Assembly (NCBI GenBank): GCA_964585245.1
Contig: CAZPCV010000010.1
Coordinates: 1 to 34,552 of the forward strand
DNA length: 34,552 bases
Direction of reading: 5' to 3'
Origin: CAZEDL01 sp964585245
Lineage (GTDB): Bacteria; Patescibacteriota; Patescibacteriia; Magasanikbacterales; GWA2-37-8
The notes under the pieces are model-generated. The model had not been told where the DNA came from. It did no database searches and saw nothing but the letters and a program-made list of their open reading frames with translations. Of this stretch, positions 31,090 to 34,552 are shown piece after piece; the first letter of the stretch is position 1; the number at the start of each line of letters is the position of its first letter. The translations under genes and the position numbers were made by a program.

Positions 31090-32175
31090 CTATCTTTTTA
31101 CAACTTTCTTAGTTGCGGCAATTTTTCGATCGGCATAAAGCACGACATCTTTTATCACCAGTTTTTGAATAGCGGAAATAAAAATTTCCATTTTTTTGTA
31201 GTCTGGCTGATTGTTTTGGGCAGGAAGCAAAATATTTAACGCATCCGCATCTTTTGCATAAAAATTTCTGCCGTAATTAAACTGCCCGTTATATGATGAT
31301 TTATGAATTGCTGTTGTTATAAATATAGAAGCAAATTTTGGCAAATGTTCGGTATGCACTACAGCAACATGATCATCGGCACCATATTTATAGTTTCGAT
31401 ATTTTGCAGAACCAAACATATCAATTGTTGTCGTATTTTCTGAAAATACGGTTACAGCATTTCCAATAAACGCAGAAATACCTTCATCCGTTTCACCGGC
31501 AGTTACAAAAGGTAATTCTCCCAAAATTCTGTCGTCGCTTTTTAGACGTTTACCGCGAGTTGATTCGCCGAATAATTTTTCAATATTGAAAACTTCCCAT
31601 TGTAATTTTTCAAACTCTGCCAGCACTTTCTTCTCTTCATTAGTAAGAGTGTAGTCTTTGAGTCCGCTCGCTAATAGATATGTCTCCAGCTCCGCTATTC
31701 TCTCTGTCTCCAGCTCCGCTATAAAGCTTTCCATAAAGGCAAAATCTATTTTGCCATTTTTGGTGGGGAGGAGGATTTTTGTGTTGTTAAATACACTTTC
31801 AAAATTTCTAACTAGAGTATTCTGAAAAACTCTTTGATTTTTGTTGAGTAGACAAATAAAATAATTCGCTAATCTTGGCGTTAAAGTAAACGACTTCGGA
31901 ATTGCTCTTTTGGTAAATTGTCCTGCATAAAAGTCGCTTCCCATGTAGAAAAACTTCATTGCGATCATCCCAACAGCCAAACATCCACCTTTAACTTTGT
32001 GCTCTTCGTCTAAATAATCTACATACCCCAGAATTCCATTATTAAATTCAGTTCTAGTAAAATAGGGAAATTTTCTTTCTTCGCCAAAAACAAAATCTCC
32101 TTTGTCTAATTGAGGATTACTCTTTACTTCAAACAAATCTCCCAGTCCATATTCGCCCCACTCAACCTCCTGCAA
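31090..32175 (-). CDS. DNA specificity (S) subunit of BcgI-like R-M system
   Basis: 361 aa with two target-recognition half-domains: residues about 5-140 (EWGEYGLGDLFEVKSNPQL, FPYFTRTEFNNGILGYVDYL) and about 190-350 (LPFVTAGETDEGIS, NYKYGADDHVAVVH). They are separated by a helical region with ELETERIAELETYLL, the conserved spacer. Each half would read one part of a bipartite site. The start is TTG at 32173-32175, where family members begin (EVEWGEY...); the frame is open upstream into the methyltransferase gene but offers no ATG or GTG. It lies 17 nt after the partner gene. Confidence 0.87.
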   Translation of the reverse strand: MQEVEWGEYGLGDLFEVKSNPQLDKGDFVFGEERKFPYFTRTEFNNGILGYVDYLDEEHKVKGGCLAVGMIAMKFFYMGSDFYAGQFTKRAIPKSFTLTPRLANYFICLLNKNQRVFQNTLVRNFESVFNNTKILLPTKNGKIDFAFMESFIAELETERIAELETYLLASGLKDYTLTNEEKKVLAEFEKLQWEVFNIEKLFGESTRGKRLKSDDRILGELPFVTAGETDEGISAFIGNAVTVFSENTTTIDMFGSAKYRNYKYGADDHVAVVHTEHLPKFASIFITTAIHKSSYNGQFNYGRNFYAKDADALNILLPAQNNQPDYKKMEIFISAIQKLVIKDVVLYADRKIAATKKVVKR

Positions 32176-32192
32176 CTTTTTGTCGAGTGGGG

Positions 32193-34229
32193 CTAGGATT
32201 TTCCCGACGGTTCGTCTTTGGTTTGCTGTTTTAAGATGTTGCTTACTTCCCAGGCCAGGTAGTCGCCGACAGTTTTTTTGAAGTCTTCTATCGTTGGCTT
32301 CGTGTCTATGGGGGCGGACTGATTCCAGTCGACGCCACTTTCGGGATTAATAGTGTTTTCGAAGTATTCCGCTTCGGTAAAAATATTCAGTTTGCTTTTG
32401 CCAAACCGCACCAGGTTTACCAGTTCTTCATACCTCTCTTTTGCCCTGTCGGTATCTTTGAGATTATTGCTTGCCTTTTTACGATTTGTTCTCGTGTATC
32501 CATCATTTGAAAAATCGATGAATTTTACCATCTCGTCTTTTTGGTGTTTTTCACCTACTTTAAACACATAAACATTCGTTTGCACGCTCGATTTGCCGAT
32601 AAACAAATCTATTGGCATTTTGATGCTCGCTAAAAGTGTATGTTTTTGAAGAATTCGTTTATTGTAATCTTTGGCCTTACCACTCCCCGCTGAGTTTTGG
32701 ATAATAATAGCGGCATAGCCTTTGTGCATCATGTTGAGCGCTTTCTCTACGAAGTTCATACCGTTTCCGCTGGCAGAATATGGTGGGTTTAGCACAAACG
32801 CATCAGCAGGAAAATTATTATCTGTCTTTCCAAAGCCGTATTTTCCATCAAAATCCTTCAAAGAATCTTGATTCAAGATGTTTGAGCTTCCATCCCCCAT
32901 CAAAATCATATTAAGGATAGCAAGCATGTACACACTTGAAAGAAGTTCCAATCCCAAAAGTTGTTCGGCTTTAATTTTAATTTCTTTTTGAGCAAGTTCA
33001 TCTGGTGAAGTAATGGAATTTTTTGCATCGTTAAGCATTTCGTTCATCGCGGCTACTAGCAACCCCGCCGAACCAGTGGCAAAATCCCAGACATACGAAT
33101 TTTTATTTACCCGCGCCAGTTTTACCAGCAATGTGGCTACATACGACGGTGTAAGCACCACGTCATTTAGCTTGTCTTGGGAAAATCCAAGCCAACCATA
33201 CATTTCATTGAACAATTTGCCGGTAAAATCTGTCGTTAAGCCGATTTTGTAGTAAATCCCGAGATTATCGACAATCTTTGAAAACACGCGTTTGAGTTGG
33301 CTTTCGCCGTTTTCAACTTTGTTGATATTATTAGTCGTAAGAGTGTTTTGCAGCGTTCGTAAAATGAGTTCTTTTTTCTCTTCCGGCAACTCTTTTTCAC
33401 TCAAAAAGGCTTTTATTTTTCTCATCATGATGTCGCCATCGGTATTGCCTTTTTCGACGGAAGATTTGAGATCCGCTTTTTCAAGCGGGGACACTTTTCC
33501 AGGTATTCCAATCGTAGCAATAATAGAAGCGGCGACCAAATACACACGATCGTTTTCGCCAAGCCCTTTTTCATTTTGGTAAATATCGTTGTTAAGCTTT
33601 ACCAAGCTGGCATTGATTTCTTTTTCTCTCTGCTCTTTGAGTTTGTCGATTTCTTCTTGAGTAAGGCTGAGAGTTTTTACTTTTCCAATAAAGTTGTCGA
33701 AATTTTCTTTTTTCAAAAACGACAAATCTGAAAATTCTCCTATTTTTTGCCCTGCTCCAAAATTACTTTTCGATACAAAATAAACGCCGATTTCATGTTG
33801 AATTTTTCCGGTTTCATCTTTGTACCCGGTCATTCCGATTGCAATGATGTTGGTGTAGCTGGTGTGGTGAAGTAGCGCATTTGCATAATGCACCGCCCCG
33901 TTTACCGCGTAGGAATTGATGTTTTTTAAATTTGGTTCGTTCTTAATTGTCTTATTTTCCACCTGCCCATTGCTATCAAGTTTTACGAGTTTATCTTTAT
34001 AGCCTTTGTACTCGATAAGAATTGGAAAAAAATTAAGATTTTTGTCTTGCAGCAAGAGTTTTGCATCTGGTCGATTGGCGCCTGTTCCGCCGTTTTTTGT
34101 AAAATAATCGTTCAAAGCTTTATCAATCTCAGTATTCAGAGATTCCTGCTCTAATTTGAAGTCTAACCTGTAAGATTCTAACCAGCCGTTTGCGAGATGT
34201 GCGATATTTGGTTCGATTGATTGCGCCAT
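32193..34229 (-). CDS. Nuclease-methyltransferase fusion (A subunit of type IIB BcgI-like R-M)
   Basis: 678 aa. N-terminal part: a PD-(D/E)XK-type nuclease, D55 (NRPDAKLLL) and E73-x-K75 (LIEYKG). C-terminal part: adenine methyltransferase with motif I DFATGSAG (382-389) and catalytic NPPY (481-484). With the separate S subunit downstream this matches the BcgI layout (A about 640 aa, B about 340 aa), in which one complex both methylates and cuts on both sides of its site. A type I system would have a separate helicase R subunit, which is not seen. The lower strand of 34230-34290 has weak promoter-like sequence. Confidence 0.87.
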   Translation of the reverse strand: MAQSIEPNIAHLANGWLESYRLDFKLEQESLNTEIDKALNDYFTKNGGTGANRPDAKLLLQDKNLNFFPILIEYKGYKDKLVKLDSNGQVENKTIKNEPNLKNINSYAVNGAVHYANALLHHTSYTNIIAIGMTGYKDETGKIQHEIGVYFVSKSNFGAGQKIGEFSDLSFLKKENFDNFIGKVKTLSLTQEEIDKLKEQREKEINASLVKLNNDIYQNEKGLGENDRVYLVAASIIATIGIPGKVSPLEKADLKSSVEKGNTDGDIMMRKIKAFLSEKELPEEKKELILRTLQNTLTTNNINKVENGESQLKRVFSKIVDNLGIYYKIGLTTDFTGKLFNEMYGWLGFSQDKLNDVVLTPSYVATLLVKLARVNKNSYVWDFATGSAGLLVAAMNEMLNDAKNSITSPDELAQKEIKIKAEQLLGLELLSSVYMLAILNMILMGDGSSNILNQDSLKDFDGKYGFGKTDNNFPADAFVLNPPYSASGNGMNFVEKALNMMHKGYAAIIIQNSAGSGKAKDYNKRILQKHTLLASIKMPIDLFIGKSSVQTNVYVFKVGEKHQKDEMVKFIDFSNDGYTRTNRKKASNNLKDTDRAKERYEELVNLVRFGKSKLNIFTEAEYFENTINPESGVDWNQSAPIDTKPTIEDFKKTVGDYLAWEVSNILKQQTKDEPSGKS

Positions 34230-34422
34230 ACGATGAAACAGCGTGTTAATAAATTGTGGTGGTAAAATTTAAGTTTTTCAACCCTGGCTGACAGATCAAC
34301 CAAAAAACAATTAGCTGGGCCGCATAGAGTGGCGAATAACGGATCTATTTTTTGATTAGCGGTGTTTGTTGGACAAAGTTCGAAACTATTTCGAGCAAAA
34401 TCCAAATGATTAAAGCGGACTC

Positions 34423-34466
34423 GGCAGGGCGAAACAATTTGTCTGGGGGAAAGGATTCGCCCTGCC
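34423..34466. repeat. Inverted repeat 1, GC-rich
   Basis: 11-bp arms ggcagggcgaa (34423-34433) and ttcgccctgcc (34456-34466) around a 22-nt loop that contains gtctgggg. It is part of the 323-bp gene-free end 34230-34552; the rest of that stretch shows only weak promoter-like sequence upstream of the R-M genes and a short palindrome at 34381-34393 (cgaaa/tttcg). Confidence 0.7.
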
Positions 34467-34477
34467 TCGGCTGATTT

Positions 34478-34516
34478 CCCGCCCGCAGGAGGGGTCTGGG
34501 GAGGAATGCGGGCGGG
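34478..34516. repeat. Inverted repeat 2, GC-rich
   Basis: 10-bp arms cccgcccgca (34478-34487) and tgcgggcggg (34507-34516). Its loop also contains gtctgggg. The two hairpins thus have different arms but the same loop core, and they lie 12 bp apart at the window end. Confidence 0.7.
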
Positions 34517-34552
34517 TTTCTGAACCCTTTCATTTTCGCCAACGGAATTCGT

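Noticed and set aside
31090..34229. A type I R-M system truncated at the window edge.
   Set aside because: The methylase already carries a PD-(D/E)XK nuclease, which fits type IIB; a missing hsdR need not be assumed.
34345..34542. A 65-codon open frame on the minus strand at the window end.
   Set aside because: It coincides with the GC-rich inverted repeats and has no SD or family-like sequence.
1..34552. CRISPR array, insertion sequence, integrase or reassigned TGA codon.
   Set aside because: No regularly spaced repeats, transposase or integrase frames are seen. TGA works as a stop at real gene ends (folB, folK).

Overview
This is a chromosomal scaffold of a small-genome bacterium, most likely a member of the Patescibacteria (Candidate Phyla Radiation, Parcubacteria-like). 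The grounds are tightly packed genes on long single-strand runs, almost no Shine-Dalgarno sequences, minimal enzyme versions (a riboflavin kinase domain without its usual FAD synthetase half, a half-size MFS protein), and many short DUF proteins. The standard code fits: TGA ends genes such as folB and folK. The lineage is an inference. Two 100-N scaffold gaps (14491-14590, 18139-18238) each remove the 5' end of a plus-strand gene.

Layout. 1-4200: class I ribonucleotide reductase nrdA-nrdB on the minus strand. Upstream of it lie two NrdR-box-like sites 33 bp apart with a perfect DnaA box between them. 4203-5152: divergent cis-prenyltransferase (uppS) and tRNA-Ala(TGC). 5205-11371: a minus-strand run of PfkB/adenosine-kinase-like enzyme, half MFS, adenosylhomocysteinase, small four-Cys secreted protein, Nudix hydrolase, O-antigen-ligase-like membrane protein, a hypothetical and an M50-like membrane protease. 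11426-12316: a GC-rich gene for a 68-aa very basic protein with two mutually exclusive leader hairpins, divergent from a leaderless stand-alone riboflavin kinase. 12313-14411: Gly-rich secreted protein, undecaprenyl-diphosphatase and a DedA protein. 14592-17111: a large protein of unknown function whose C-terminal third may carry a RelA/SpoT-like fold. 17104-18106: Nudix and membrane protein.

18240-23094 is the most interesting block. A CADD-family protein (the Chlamydia-type self-sacrificing p-aminobenzoate synthase) is followed directly by folP, folB, an M23 lipoprotein, folK, a methyltransferase and a GT4 glycosyltransferase. This suggests a folate branch fed by an alternative pABA route.

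23165-30990 (minus): cyclophilin lipoprotein, YgjP-type metallopeptidase, DUF1761 protein, divergent protein kinase, YHYH protein, TfoX-N, Nudix, an apparently autoregulated Fic-HTH protein, two DUF1801 proteins, a DUF1697 protein and a YdeI/OmdA-like protein. 31090-34229: a two-gene BcgI-like restriction-modification system (nuclease-methyltransferase fusion plus specificity subunit). The window ends in GC-rich inverted repeats.

How the genes work together: UppS, UppP, DedA, the O-antigen ligase and GT4 point to a lipid-carrier cycle for surface glycans. AhcY plus the PfkB kinase would clear S-adenosylhomocysteine and adenosine. RNR and the folate genes serve DNA precursor and one-carbon metabolism.
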